A DNA stretch of 64,000 bases from Alistipes sp. (GTDB lineage: Bacteria > Bacillota > Clostridia > Oscillospirales > Ruminococcaceae): positions 21,714-85,713 of the forward strand of contig JAMPAJ010000001.1 of assembly GCA_023667265.1 (NCBI GenBank). Direction: 5' to 3'. Below are positions 54,103 to 63,023 of the stretch, one piece after another (within the stretch, counting starts at the first letter, position 1; each line of letters opens with the position of its first letter). The notes under the pieces are model-generated. The model saw only the letters and a program-made list of their open reading frames with translations, had not been told where the DNA came from and searched no databases. A program made the translations under genes and the position numbers.

Positions 54103-54651
54103 ATGATTACTTCAAGAGATGTAAGAAATAAAAGATTTGAAAAGGCTGCTTTCGGCTATAAGCAGGAGGAGATCGACGAATTTCTCTCTCAGCTGGAGGC
54201 GGAGCTTGACGAAATGGAAAAAGACCGCATCGAAGCCAACAATAAGATCCAGATACTTGCCGACAAGGTAAGAGAGTACATGAAGGACGAGGACGCTCTC
54301 AAGGACGCTCTTCTTGGCGCGCAGAAGCAGGGTCATCAGGTTATAAACGAGGCTACCGCAAAGGCTGAGGAGATCATCGGCGCTGCGCAGGCAAAGGCTG
54401 CCGAGCTGGAGGATGAGGCTGTTCGTCAGCACGCCGAGGCTATGGAGAAGAACAGACTTGAGATCGCAAAGGAGAAGGACGCTCTCACAGACGCACGCCG
54501 CCAGGTCGCAGAGTTCAAGAAGAGCCTTTTCGAGATGTACAAGTCGCATCTGGAGCTCATTTCCTCTATGCCCGAGGAATACGAGGATGATTTTGATATG
54601 ACAGAGACGGCTGAAGAAATTGCCGCTGCTGTTGCTGCAAGCAACGAATAA
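54103..54651 (+). CDS. divIVA: DivIVA-family cell pole/septum protein
   Basis: The ATG at 54103 after GAGGTGA is preferred to a GTG at 54094 that overlaps it. The 182-residue protein has the N-terminal lipid-binding motif (MITSRDVRNKRFEKAAFGYKQEEIDEFL) and a long coiled coil with Glu/Ala heptads. It marks negatively curved membrane. The 49-bp gap to ileS contains a GCCCGG/CCGGGC hairpin without a T tract and no T-box. Confidence 0.94.
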   Translation: MITSRDVRNKRFEKAAFGYKQEEIDEFLSQLEAELDEMEKDRIEANNKIQILADKVREYMKDEDALKDALLGAQKQGHQVINEATAKAEEIIGAAQAKAAELEDEAVRQHAEAMEKNRLEIAKEKDALTDARRQVAEFKKSLFEMYKSHLELISSMPEEYEDDFDMTETAEEIAAAVAASNE

Positions 54652-54700
54652 TAATTAAGCCCGGCAAGCTCCGGGCGTGTTCAAAGGAATGATGGAATAA

Positions 54701-57472
54701 ATGGCACAGGATTACAATGCAACTCTGAACCTTCCCAAGACAGACTTTCCCATGCGCGGAAATCTGCCTAAGAGAGAGCCGGAAACTCTCGAAAAATGGG
54801 AAAACGAAAGACTTTATTATAAGATGATGGAGAAGAATGAGGGTAAGCCTACATTTATTCTCCACGACGGCCCTCCTTACGCAAACGGTGAGATCCACCT
54901 CGGTACGGCTCTTAACAAGACGCTGAAGGACTTTATCGTCAAGTACAAGAATATGAGCGGCTTTAAGTCGCCCTATGTTCCCGGCTGGGACACTCATGGA
55001 CTGCCTATCGAGCTAAAGGCAATGAAGTCCATCGGCGTGGAGAACGGCGCGATCCCTCCGGTAGAGCTGAGAAAACACTGCCACGATTTCGCTATGTCTC
55101 ACGTACAGAACCAGATGAAGCAGTTCAAGAGACTCGGCACGCTTGGCGATTACGACTATCCCTATCTTACTCTCCGCCCGGCATATGAGGCGCGTCAGGT
55201 CGAGGTTTTCGGCGAAATGGCGAAGAGAGGCTATATGTACAAGGGTCTGAAGCCGGTTTACTGGTGTCCGGACTGTAATACGGCGCTTGCCGAGGCTGAG
55301 ATCGAGTACTCAAACGACCCCTGCTACTCAATTTACGTAAAGTTCAACGTGACCGACGACAAGGGAATGTTCACAAAGCTCGGACTTGACCTTTCAAATA
55401 TCTACTTCGTTATCTGGACTACAACTACATGGACTATCCCCGGAAACCTCGCTATCTGCCTTGGTCCGGAGTATAACTATACGCTTGTTCACGCTAACGG
55501 CGAGTACTACGTAATGGCGGAGGAGCTTGTTGCCGCAACAATGGAGACAGCAGGCATAACCGACTATACGACCGAGCACATCTTCACAGGCGCGGAGCTG
55601 GAGGGAATGAAAACAAAGCATCCTCTCTATGACAGATCATCGCCCATTATCGTCGGCGACCATGTAACTCTCGAGAGCGGTACAGGATGCGTTCATACTG
55701 CTCCCGGCTACGGTGTTGAGGACTTTGAGGTCTGCAAGAATTACGACGATATCGGCATCATCGTATGCGTTGACGCAAAGGGAAAGCAGACTGCCGAGGC
55801 AGGCGAGTTCGAGGGAATGGATACAGACCAGGCAAATAAGGCTATCGCTGCAAAGCTTGTCGAGGTCGGAGCGATGCTGGCAACTCAGAAGATCGTTCAC
55901 CAGTATCCTCACTGCTGGAGATGCAACAACCCCATCATCTATCGCGCAACTGAACAGTGGTTCTGCTCTGTAAACGGCTTCAAGGACGAGGCAATAAAGG
56001 CTATCGAGGACGTTCAGTGGATCCCTGAATGGGGCGAGGACAGGATCAAGGGCATGGTAAGAGACCGTTCCGACTGGTGTATCAGCCGTCAGAGAACATG
56101 GGGCGTGCCGATACCTGTAGTTTACTGTAAGGACTGCGGAAAGCCGATCTATAACGACGAGACTATCAGGGCTATCGCCGACCTTTTCCGCAAGGAAGGC
56201 TCGGATTCCTGGTGGATAAGAGAGCCTGAGGAGTTTATCCCCGACACTGTGAAGTGTGAGTGCGGCTGCGGCAGGTTTACCAAGGAATATGACATCATGG
56301 ACGTATGGTTCGACAGCGGCGTTTCACATACTGCCGTTATGGACGATTTTGACGCCCTGACATGGCCTGCCGACCTCTATCTTGAGGGCGCGGATCAGTA
56401 CAGAGGCTGGTTCCAGTCGTCGCTTCTTACATCCGTAGTATACAAGGGAACTGCACCCTACAAGGCTGTCTGCACCCACGGCTGGGTAGTTGACGGCGAG
56501 GGCAAGGTCATGCACAAGTCCCTCGGCAACGGAATTGATCCCCACGAGATCACCGACCAGTACGGTGCGGATATCCTCAGACTGTGGGTCGCTTCTTCCG
56601 ATTATCACAGCGACATCAGGATCTCAAAGACCATTATCGGACAGCTTTCTGATGCCTACAAGAAAATCAGAAATACTGCAAGATATATCCTGGGCAACCT
56701 GGGCAACGGCGCAGGCTTTGACCCGGATAAGGACTGCGTTTCATACGATAAGCTGACAGAGCTTGACAAGTGGGCTATGATGAAGCTTGACGCTCTCATG
56801 GACACTGTCAGGGAGGGCTACGAAAAGTACGACTTCCACATCGCTTTCCACGCTATCCACAACTTCTGCGTTGTTGATATGTCCAACTTCTACCTTGACA
56901 TCATCAAGGACAGACTCTACTGCGAAAAGGAAGCTTCTGAGGCAAGACGTGCCGCACAGACTGTTATGTACAGGATACTCAGCGCGCTGACACGGCTTAT
57001 GGCTCCTATCATTTCCTTTACAGCAGAGGAGATATGGCAGTTTATGCCTCACGGCTCCGAGGACGACACACAGAGCGTTTTCCTGAATCAGATGCCCGAA
57101 AAGTCAGGTATCGGGTTCAGCGGCGAGTTTGCTGCAAAGTGGGAATTTATCTATAATGTCCGTGAGAACGTAAATAAGGTTCTTGAAGAGGCAAGAAACG
57201 CTAAGGTTCTTGGTAAGTCACTTGAAGCTAAGGTAATCATCAAGGCGGCGGACGGCGACTATGACCGCTTTGCAGCAATGGCTGACCAGCTCAAGGAAAT
57301 ACTTATCGTTTCCGACGTAGCAGTTGAAAAGGCAGAGGGCGAGACCTCCTTCGCTGTTGAGAAGGCAGAGGGCGGTAAGTGCGAGCGCTGCTGGTGCTAC
57401 TCAAAGTATGTCGGCACAAACCACGATCACCCCGATCTCTGCGAGAGATGCGCAGTGGCTGTTGAAGTGTAA
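54701..57472 (+). CDS. ileS: Isoleucyl-tRNA synthetase
   Basis: The 923-residue class I synthetase shows the HIGH-type motif PPYANGEIHLGTAL, the editing-domain region (TTTWTIPGNLA), and a KMSKS-type loop reading VMHKSLGN. A C-terminal zinc finger (CERCWCYSK with CERCAV) is present. Order divIVA-ileS-lspA-rluD is conserved in Gram-positives. Translation begins with weak AAAGGAA. Confidence 0.97.
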   Translation: MAQDYNATLNLPKTDFPMRGNLPKREPETLEKWENERLYYKMMEKNEGKPTFILHDGPPYANGEIHLGTALNKTLKDFIVKYKNMSGFKSPYVPGWDTHGLPIELKAMKSIGVENGAIPPVELRKHCHDFAMSHVQNQMKQFKRLGTLGDYDYPYLTLRPAYEARQVEVFGEMAKRGYMYKGLKPVYWCPDCNTALAEAEIEYSNDPCYSIYVKFNVTDDKGMFTKLGLDLSNIYFVIWTTTTWTIPGNLAICLGPEYNYTLVHANGEYYVMAEELVAATMETAGITDYTTEHIFTGAELEGMKTKHPLYDRSSPIIVGDHVTLESGTGCVHTAPGYGVEDFEVCKNYDDIGIIVCVDAKGKQTAEAGEFEGMDTDQANKAIAAKLVEVGAMLATQKIVHQYPHCWRCNNPIIYRATEQWFCSVNGFKDEAIKAIEDVQWIPEWGEDRIKGMVRDRSDWCISRQRTWGVPIPVVYCKDCGKPIYNDETIRAIADLFRKEGSDSWWIREPEEFIPDTVKCECGCGRFTKEYDIMDVWFDSGVSHTAVMDDFDALTWPADLYLEGADQYRGWFQSSLLTSVVYKGTAPYKAVCTHGWVVDGEGKVMHKSLGNGIDPHEITDQYGADILRLWVASSDYHSDIRISKTIIGQLSDAYKKIRNTARYILGNLGNGAGFDPDKDCVSYDKLTELDKWAMMKLDALMDTVREGYEKYDFHIAFHAIHNFCVVDMSNFYLDIIKDRLYCEKEASEARRAAQTVMYRILSALTRLMAPIISFTAEEIWQFMPHGSEDDTQSVFLNQMPEKSGIGFSGEFAAKWEFIYNVRENVNKVLEEARNAKVLGKSLEAKVIIKAADGDYDRFAAMADQLKEILIVSDVAVEKAEGETSFAVEKAEGGKCERCWCYSKYVGTNHDHPDLCERCAVAVEV

Positions 57473-57481
57473 TCATTTAAT

Positions 57482-57525
57482 TTGCCTGCTGTTACAGGAG
57501 TCTTTGCTAACGGCAGGCAAGTTTT
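57482..57525 (+). terminator. Terminator after ileS
   Basis: A 13-bp stem (TTGCCTGCTGTTA with TAACGGCAGGCAA, one wobble) with a 13-base loop, followed by GTTTTG. The weak T tract may allow readthrough to lspA. Confidence 0.65.
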
Positions 57526-57541
57526 GCGTTAAGGAGAAAAT

Positions 57542-58057
57542 ATGACCATAATTTTAATAGCGGCAATTTTCCTTTTCGTGGGAGCAGACCAGCTTGTGAA
57601 ATACTGGGCTGTTCACACGCTCCAGCCAAAGGGCAGCATGGATTTCATCCACTTCGGAGATTTCGAGATACTCGACCTGACATATCTTGAAAACAGAGGC
57701 GCGATCTTCGGCAGTATGGCGGGAAAACGCTGGTTTCTCGTCGGCTTCACCTCGCTGGTTATCGCGGCGGCTGTCGTTTATATGTTCATGTCCTTGAAAA
57801 AGTCGAAATTCCTTTCCTTTTCTGTCATGCTCTTTGCAGCCGGAGGGATCGGTAATCTCATTGACCGTATAAGGCTGGGCTATGTGGTGGATATGTTCGA
57901 GGTGCGGCTGTTCCATTTTGCCATTTTTAACGTGGCGGATATCTGCGTGACCTGCGCATTTGCAATGGTTCTCATTTATGTGATCTTCATAGAGCCCAGG
58001 CAGGAAAAGGCGAAAAAGGCGGCTGCGGCTTCCGGGGAGGCTTCGGCGGATGAGTGA
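57542..58057 (+). CDS. lspA: Lipoprotein signal peptidase
   Basis: The 171-residue membrane aspartyl protease removes signals from prolipoproteins such as the solute-binding proteins here. Four helices; conserved NRGAIFGS, GGIGNLIDRIRLGYVVDMF and FNVADICV contain the catalytic Asp pair. Overlaps rluD by 8 bases. RBS AAGGAG. Confidence 0.96.
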   Translation: MTIILIAAIFLFVGADQLVKYWAVHTLQPKGSMDFIHFGDFEILDLTYLENRGAIFGSMAGKRWFLVGFTSLVIAAAVVYMFMSLKKSKFLSFSVMLFAAGGIGNLIDRIRLGYVVDMFEVRLFHFAIFNVADICVTCAFAMVLIYVIFIEPRQEKAKKAAAASGEASADE

Positions 58058-58958
58058 GATTATTGATCTGTACGCCGAAACGCCGGGAATAAGGATAGAC
58101 AAATTTGTCGCAGAAAATCAGGACGCTCTTACCCGTTCGGCAGTTCAGGGGCTTCTGGAGCAGGGAAGAATCCTCGTTAACGGAAAGACCGTCAACAAGA
58201 ATTACAAGCTGAGAAGCGGCGACCGGATAACGGTCGATATACCAGAGGCGCATCCGATGGACGCTGTCCCGGAGAATATTCCCCTTGATATTGTCTATGA
58301 GGACGACGATCTGCTTGTGGTGAACAAGCCCAAGGGAATGGTAGTCCACCCGGCTCACGGAAATTACTGCGGAACACTCGTAAACGCCCTGCTGTACCAC
58401 TGCGGAGACAGTCTTTCAGGAATAAACGGAGTGATACGTCCGGGCATCGTCCACAGGATCGACAAAAACACCGGAGGACTTCTTATAGTTGCGAAAAACG
58501 ACAAGGCTCACCTGCACCTTGCGGAGCAGATAAAGGCGCACAGCTTTACCAGGGAATACGAGGCGATAGCTTCCGGATATTTCAGAGAAGCCGAGGGAAC
58601 TATTGACGCGCCTGTCGGCAGGCATAAGACCGACAGGAAGAAAATGTGCGTGACAACGGAAAATTCCCGGGGGGCGGTAACTCACTTCACTGTCATAAAG
58701 CAGTACGGCGGATATGCTCATCTACGGCTGCGGCTGGAGACAGGACGGACTCATCAGATACGGGTTCACCTCGCCTACATCGGACACCCGGTGCTTGGAG
58801 ACGACGTGTACGGAAAGCCGTATAGGGGTCTGGAGGGACAATGCCTTTTTGCGCGGAGGATCGGGTTTATTCATCCCTCTACCGGCGAATATCTGGAATT
58901 TGCGGCGGAGCTGCCGGAATGGTTTTCCGCTGTGATAAACAAATTGGAGAAGATGTGA
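58050..58958 (+). CDS. rluD: RluA-family pseudouridine synthase (RluD type)
   Basis: A 302-residue enzyme with N-terminal S4 domain (VQGLLEQGRILVNGKTV) and catalytic Asp in GIVHRIDKNTGGLLIVAKN. It isomerises uridines in 23S rRNA. The conserved lspA-rluD pair supports the call. Substrate position is inferred. Confidence 0.94.
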   Translation: MSEIIDLYAETPGIRIDKFVAENQDALTRSAVQGLLEQGRILVNGKTVNKNYKLRSGDRITVDIPEAHPMDAVPENIPLDIVYEDDDLLVVNKPKGMVVHPAHGNYCGTLVNALLYHCGDSLSGINGVIRPGIVHRIDKNTGGLLIVAKNDKAHLHLAEQIKAHSFTREYEAIASGYFREAEGTIDAPVGRHKTDRKKMCVTTENSRGAVTHFTVIKQYGGYAHLRLRLETGRTHQIRVHLAYIGHPVLGDDVYGKPYRGLEGQCLFARRIGFIHPSTGEYLEFAAELPEWFSAVINKLEKM

Positions 58959-58965
58959 TACGGCT

Positions 58966-59811
58966 ATGGATATAGAAAAAATCATTCTTTTAAGTGACAT
59001 GGACGGAACTCTTCTCACTTCTAAGAAAACAATAAGCGGCGAGGACATGGCTGCCATTGAAAAATTTATCGATATGGGCGGAAAATTCACAGTGGCGACA
59101 GGCAGGACGATACAGTCCTTCCGTCAGTACCGCAGTATTCTGCCTCTTCATATGCCTGTTATAATGTACAACGGCGGAGGTATATACGACTACAGTCAGG
59201 AAAAGCTGCTCTGCAGCAGTCCGCTGCCTGCGGCAAGCCGGGAAATGAGCATGGAGCTTCTGCGGCTTATGCCGGAAACCGGCGGCGAAGTGCTGACGGA
59301 TAAGGGTACATACGTGTTCAGCAACACGGAATATCAGCAGCTCCACACACGGCTCTGCGGCATTACGCCGGAGTACATGAGCCTGCCGGAAATTCCGGAG
59401 GGCGGCTGGCTTAAAGTCCTTTTCGCCCTTGCCCCGGAGGATATACCACATTTGCAGCTTCTCACGGAGCAGCTCGGCTATACCGGAGAGGCAGATTTTG
59501 TCCGCTCCTCGGATATATTTCTGGAGATGCTGCCAAAGGGCGTAAGCAAAGGCTCGGCTCTTGCGGAATACCGGAAATTGGAGGGCATGGAGGACTTCAC
59601 CTTTATCGCTGTCGGCGATTTCGACAACGATCTTGAAATGATACAGGCGGCTGACATAGGCGTGTGTCCTGCAAATGCCGAGGAATCGGTGAAAAACGCT
59701 GCGGATATTGTCCTGACACGCACCAACGACGAGGGTGCGCTGGCAGAGCTTATACAACGTATAACAGACAATTCATTGTCTTATACTAATAACCAATTAA
59801 CCTACGGATAA
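58966..59811 (+). CDS. Cof-type HAD hydrolase
   Basis: A 281-residue sugar-phosphate-type phosphatase: DMDGTLLTSKKTIS (nucleophile), NGGGIYDYS, SKGSALAEYRK (Lys), and GDFDNDLEMIQAADIGVCPANAEESVKNAADIV (acidic motif). The last ten residues (SYTNNQLTYG) and the stop are encoded within the inverted repeat starting at 59783, so the natural C-terminus was probably changed by insertion of that element. Confidence 0.9.
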   Translation: MDIEKIILLSDMDGTLLTSKKTISGEDMAAIEKFIDMGGKFTVATGRTIQSFRQYRSILPLHMPVIMYNGGGIYDYSQEKLLCSSPLPAASREMSMELLRLMPETGGEVLTDKGTYVFSNTEYQQLHTRLCGITPEYMSLPEIPEGGWLKVLFALAPEDIPHLQLLTEQLGYTGEADFVRSSDIFLEMLPKGVSKGSALAEYRKLEGMEDFTFIAVGDFDNDLEMIQAADIGVCPANAEESVKNAADIVLTRTNDEGALAELIQRITDNSLSYTNNQLTYG

Positions 59812-59942
59812 ATCCGCCGTATATACTGCGCCTGCTCTGCGTCAAACGCCCTTGACAGGCGACAGCCTGCCTGCGGTCGTTTTCCTTGATCAGTCACAGT
59901 CTATCCAACGGCTTTATCCATAGAACAATTGGTTATTAGTAT
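59783..59942. repeat. 160-bp element with long imperfect terminal inverted repeats
   Basis: Arms ATACTAATAACCAATT (59783-59798) and the exact complement (59927-59942). Pairing extends inward with mismatches through CTA-GGATAAA-CCG to about 34 bp. The interior shows no gene. It ends the HAD gene and lies 22 bp before transketolase. The structure is that of a MITE-like or long-hairpin element. Confidence 0.8.
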
Positions 59943-59963
59943 TAAATATAACGGAGGAAAAAA

Positions 59964-60806
59964 ATGGAAGCTTCAATGAAAAAGGAACTAATGAAAACAG
60001 CATGCAAAGTGAGAATGGGCGTTATTGAGGGAACATATAACGCAAAGTCCGGACATCCCGGCGGCTCACTTTCGATCAGCGACACGCTGACATATCTCTA
60101 CTTCAACAAGATGAACGTTGATCCGAAAAATCCAGATGATGCTGACAGAGACAGACTTGTTCTATCAAAGGGACATACCGCTCCGGCGCTTTATTCCGTT
60201 CTGGCGCAGAAGGGATATTTTCCGGAGGAGGAGCTGAAGTCTCTCCGTCACATCGGCGCGATGCTCCAGGGACATCCCTGCATCCACACTCCCGGCGTTG
60301 ATATGTCAAGCGGTTCTCTTGGTCAGGGAATTTCCGCAGCGGCAGGTATGGCTCTTGCCGGAAAGCTTAACGGAAAGTCCTACAAGGTATACGCTGTCCT
60401 CGGCGACGGCGAGATCGAGGAGGGTCAGGTCTGGGAGGCTGCTATGTTCAGCGCACATTACAAGCTGGACAACCTGGTGGCTATCGTTGACAACAACGGA
60501 CTCCAGATAGACGGCCCTATCACAGAGGTCTGCTCGCCTGAGCCGATCACAGATAAGTTTGCAGCGTTCGGCTGGCACGTTATCACAATGGACGCTCACG
60601 ATTTCGACAGCATTGAAAAGGCGTTTGACGAAGCCGCAGCGGTTCAGGGAAAGCCTGTTGCGATAATTCAGAAGTCAACAAAGGGCAAGGGTGTGTCCTT
60701 TATGGAAAATCAGGTGGGCTGGCACGGAACAGCTCCCAATAAGGAACAGTATGAACAGGCTATGGCAGAGCTTTCTGCGCAGCTTAATGCAATAGAGGAG
60801 GCGTAA
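59964..60806 (+). CDS. Transketolase, N-terminal subunit
   Basis: The 280-residue TPP-binding half: SGHPGGSLS, GHTAPALYS, GDGEIEEGQVWEA and DNNGLQIDG (TPP diphosphate/Mg site). With the next gene it forms a two-subunit transketolase that interconverts pentose phosphate pathway sugars. GGAGG precedes the ATG. Gap to the C-terminal gene is 4 bp. Confidence 0.95.
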   Translation: MEASMKKELMKTACKVRMGVIEGTYNAKSGHPGGSLSISDTLTYLYFNKMNVDPKNPDDADRDRLVLSKGHTAPALYSVLAQKGYFPEEELKSLRHIGAMLQGHPCIHTPGVDMSSGSLGQGISAAAGMALAGKLNGKSYKVYAVLGDGEIEEGQVWEAAMFSAHYKLDNLVAIVDNNGLQIDGPITEVCSPEPITDKFAAFGWHVITMDAHDFDSIEKAFDEAAAVQGKPVAIIQKSTKGKGVSFMENQVGWHGTAPNKEQYEQAMAELSAQLNAIEEA

Positions 60807-60810
60807 GAAT

Positions 60811-61755
60811 ATGTCAGAGGTAATGAAAAAAGCTACAAGAGAGAGCTACGGCGAGGCATTAAAGGAGCTTGCCGAGGAATATAAGGAGCTTGTCGTTCTG
60901 GACGCAGACCTTGCGGCAGCTACAAAGACAGGAATTTTCAAGAAGGCATATCCCGACCGCTTCTTCGACTGCGGTATTGCGGAGGCTAATATGATGGGTG
61001 TTGCGGCAGGTCTCGCTTCCTGCGGAAAGATTCCTTTCGCAAGCACATTCGCAATGTTTGCGGCTGGAAGAGCATATGAGATCGTGAGAAACTCTATCGG
61101 CTATCCGCATCTGAATGTGAAGATAGGCGCAACTCATGCCGGAATTTCCGTAGGCGAGGACGGCGCGACACATCAGTGCTGCGAGGATATCGCCCTTATG
61201 AGAACGATTCCCGGAATGACTATCATCAATCCCTGCGACGATGTTGAGGCTAAGGCTGCTGTAAGAGCAGCTCTGGACTTCAACGGCCCTGTATATATGC
61301 GTTTCGGCAGACTTGCCGCTCCTGTTATCAATGACAGAGAGACATATAAGTTCGAGCTCGGCAAGGGCGTTGTCCTGAAAGACGGCGGCGACGTGACGAT
61401 TGTTGCAACAGGACTTATGGTCAACGAGGCTATGGAGGCTGCAAAGGCTCTCGAGGCTGAGGGAATTTCCGCAAGAGTGGTAAATATCCACACCATAAAG
61501 CCTCTGGACAAGGAGCTTATCTGCAAGTGTGCAAAGGAGACAGGTCTTATTGTTACGGCTGAGGAGCACAGCGTTATCGGCGGACTCGGCTCGGCTGTTG
61601 CTGAGGCGGTTACAGAGTGCTGTCCTGTTCCCGTTGTAAAAATCGGCGTAAACGACGAATACGGTCATTCCGGTCCTGCTGTAGAGCTGTTGAAGGAATT
61701 TGGACTGTCCGCGGAAAATATCGCTGAGACTGTCAGGACGGCTCTTAAAAAGTAA
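60811..61755 (+). CDS. Transketolase, C-terminal subunit
   Basis: The 314-residue pyrimidine-binding and C-terminal half: VLDADLAAATKTGIF, FDCGIAEANMMGVAAGLA, THAGISVGEDGATHQCCEDI, and the C-terminal EEHSVIGGLGSAVAE. Split transketolases are common in Firmicutes. A GGAGGCAG/CTGCCTCC hairpin lies after the stop (about 61765-61788) without a T tract. Confidence 0.95.
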   Translation: MSEVMKKATRESYGEALKELAEEYKELVVLDADLAAATKTGIFKKAYPDRFFDCGIAEANMMGVAAGLASCGKIPFASTFAMFAAGRAYEIVRNSIGYPHLNVKIGATHAGISVGEDGATHQCCEDIALMRTIPGMTIINPCDDVEAKAAVRAALDFNGPVYMRFGRLAAPVINDRETYKFELGKGVVLKDGGDVTIVATGLMVNEAMEAAKALEAEGISARVVNIHTIKPLDKELICKCAKETGLIVTAEEHSVIGGLGSAVAEAVTECCPVPVVKIGVNDEYGHSGPAVELLKEFGLSAENIAETVRTALKK

Positions 61756-61803
61756 TAATACGTATCGGAGGCAGAAAAACGCTGCCTCCTGAGCTATGTG
61801 AAT

Positions 61804-61958
61804 AGACCTCCTCGGAAACTAAGGTGCGTCATATGGCTGAAGATTTTGTCGTATGGCAAGGCGGACGACGAAAGCGGACTGTCGTCCTCTGAGGAGGACA
61901 ACGCAGCCATATGAAAAAATATTTGACATACGGTGTGCATTAGTTTCCGAGGAGGTCT
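61804..61958. repeat. 155-bp nested inverted repeat carrying the araC ribosome-binding site
   Basis: Perfect 19-bp outer arms (AGACCTCCTCGGAAACTAA at 61804-61822 and its complement at 61940-61958), a perfect 10-bp inner pair (CATATGGCTG at 61830; CAGCCATATG at 61904) and a central GGACGAC/GTCGTCC hairpin. The right arm includes GAGGAGG, 9 bases before the ATG of the AraC gene; the left arm is its exact complement. Confidence 0.85.
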
Positions 61959-61961
61959 GAT

Positions 61962-62741
61962 ATGCAGATAACTAAGATCAGTGTGGGCTTGAAGAAAACA
62001 GGTACATTTGAGCGTCCCGAAACAGGCTCATATTGTCTGTATCTTTTCAGAAGTCCGGTAATAATGTCGATAGGCGGCGCAGAGAGAGTTTTCGGCGGAA
62101 GTACGGCTATTATCAGCACGCCGGGACGACGATGCCGGTTCAGGAGCATTGTGGGAAAGAACGTGAAGTATGATATGATATACTTCCGGCTTTCCACAGC
62201 GGATAAGCAGTATCTTTCGGGAATGGATATACCATTGAATACACCTATAGAGCTTGCCGACGAGTATATGACGGCGTCGGCGATAAAAAATCTCAGCATA
62301 CAGAAAAGCATTGTCGGAAGCCGGAAGGCAGAGCTTGGGGAGCTTTACCTGAGAATAATTTTCATAAGCCTGGAAAGCGCCGCAAAGGGCATAAAACCGG
62401 AGGAGCAGACAGTTCCGAAGTATGCCGGGCTGAAAGAAATACGCAGCGAGATATACGAAGACCCTATGTTCGACTGGATGGTAGACGATATGTGCAGGCG
62501 GCTTGCGGTGAGCAGGACTTACTTTCACAGGATCTATCTGGAGGCGTTCGGCGTGACCTTTCGCCAGGACGTTATCGAGAGCAGACTCAATTACGCGGCA
62601 GAGCTGCTGCTGACAACGGAGCTTTCGGTCAGCGCCGTTGCCGAAAAATGCGGCTATGAAAGCGACTCCTATTTTATGCGTCAGTTCAAGCAGCATCGAG
62701 GCTGTACGCCGTCGGAATACAGAAATATTGCGGCGGAGTAA
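61962..62741 (+). CDS. AraC-family transcriptional regulator
   Basis: A 259-residue regulator. The N-terminal ~130 residues are cupin-like (sugar or effector binding). The C-terminal part has two helix-turn-helix motifs (LAVSRTYFHRIYLEAFG; VSAVAEKCGYESDSYFMRQFKQHRGCTPSEYRN). AraC proteins with this plan often control carbohydrate genes. The target is unknown; neither neighbour is an obvious one. Translation depends on the ribosome-binding site in the inverted repeat. Confidence 0.92.
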   Translation: MQITKISVGLKKTGTFERPETGSYCLYLFRSPVIMSIGGAERVFGGSTAIISTPGRRCRFRSIVGKNVKYDMIYFRLSTADKQYLSGMDIPLNTPIELADEYMTASAIKNLSIQKSIVGSRKAELGELYLRIIFISLESAAKGIKPEEQTVPKYAGLKEIRSEIYEDPMFDWMVDDMCRRLAVSRTYFHRIYLEAFGVTFRQDVIESRLNYAAELLLTTELSVSAVAEKCGYESDSYFMRQFKQHRGCTPSEYRNIAAE

Positions 62742-62777
62742 ACTGCGCGGAGAAAATTATGATAAAAAAATAATCAT

Positions 62778-62973
62778 AGCGCGACATTGGGTTTCAAAAG
62801 GGACTGGTCCCTTTTGCAGAGTCCAGAGGCAGCGCCTCTGGCAGGGTGTGGGACAGAGTCCCACATCGACGGAACGTCGATAATGCCTTCAGGCGCTCCG
62901 CAAAGGGTTAATTTTGTAACAGTCCGGAGGACTGTTACAAAAGAGTGAACGCCCTCTCTTGCAGGGCGTTCTC
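62778..62973 (-). repeat. Multi-hairpin element, copy 3
   Basis: In reverse to copy 1: CGCGACATTGGGTTTC, H7 (AAAAGGGAC/GTCCCTTTT), H6 (CCAGAGGC/GCCTCTGG), H5 (GTGGGAC/GTCCCAC), H4 (ATCGACG/CGTCGAT), H3, H2 (TTTTGTAACAGTCC/GGACTGTTACAAAA) and H1 (GAACGCCCT/AGGGCGTTC). The H1 loop reads CTCTTGC on the plus strand, so H1 is inverted relative to the rest. It fills most of the 282-bp gap. Confidence 0.85.
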
Positions 62974-63023
62974 TTAAAAATATTAAAAAGAAAAGAGAAA
63001 AAAGAACAGAAACGGAGATAAAA

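Noticed and set aside
54652-54700. T-box leader before ileS
   Set aside because: The gap is 49 bp, too short, and lacks the T-box sequence. None is present before trpS either.
61965-62741. The AraC regulator as controller of the sca genes
   Set aside because: No shared operator sequence was found upstream of scaE, cttA and this gene; distance alone gives no support.
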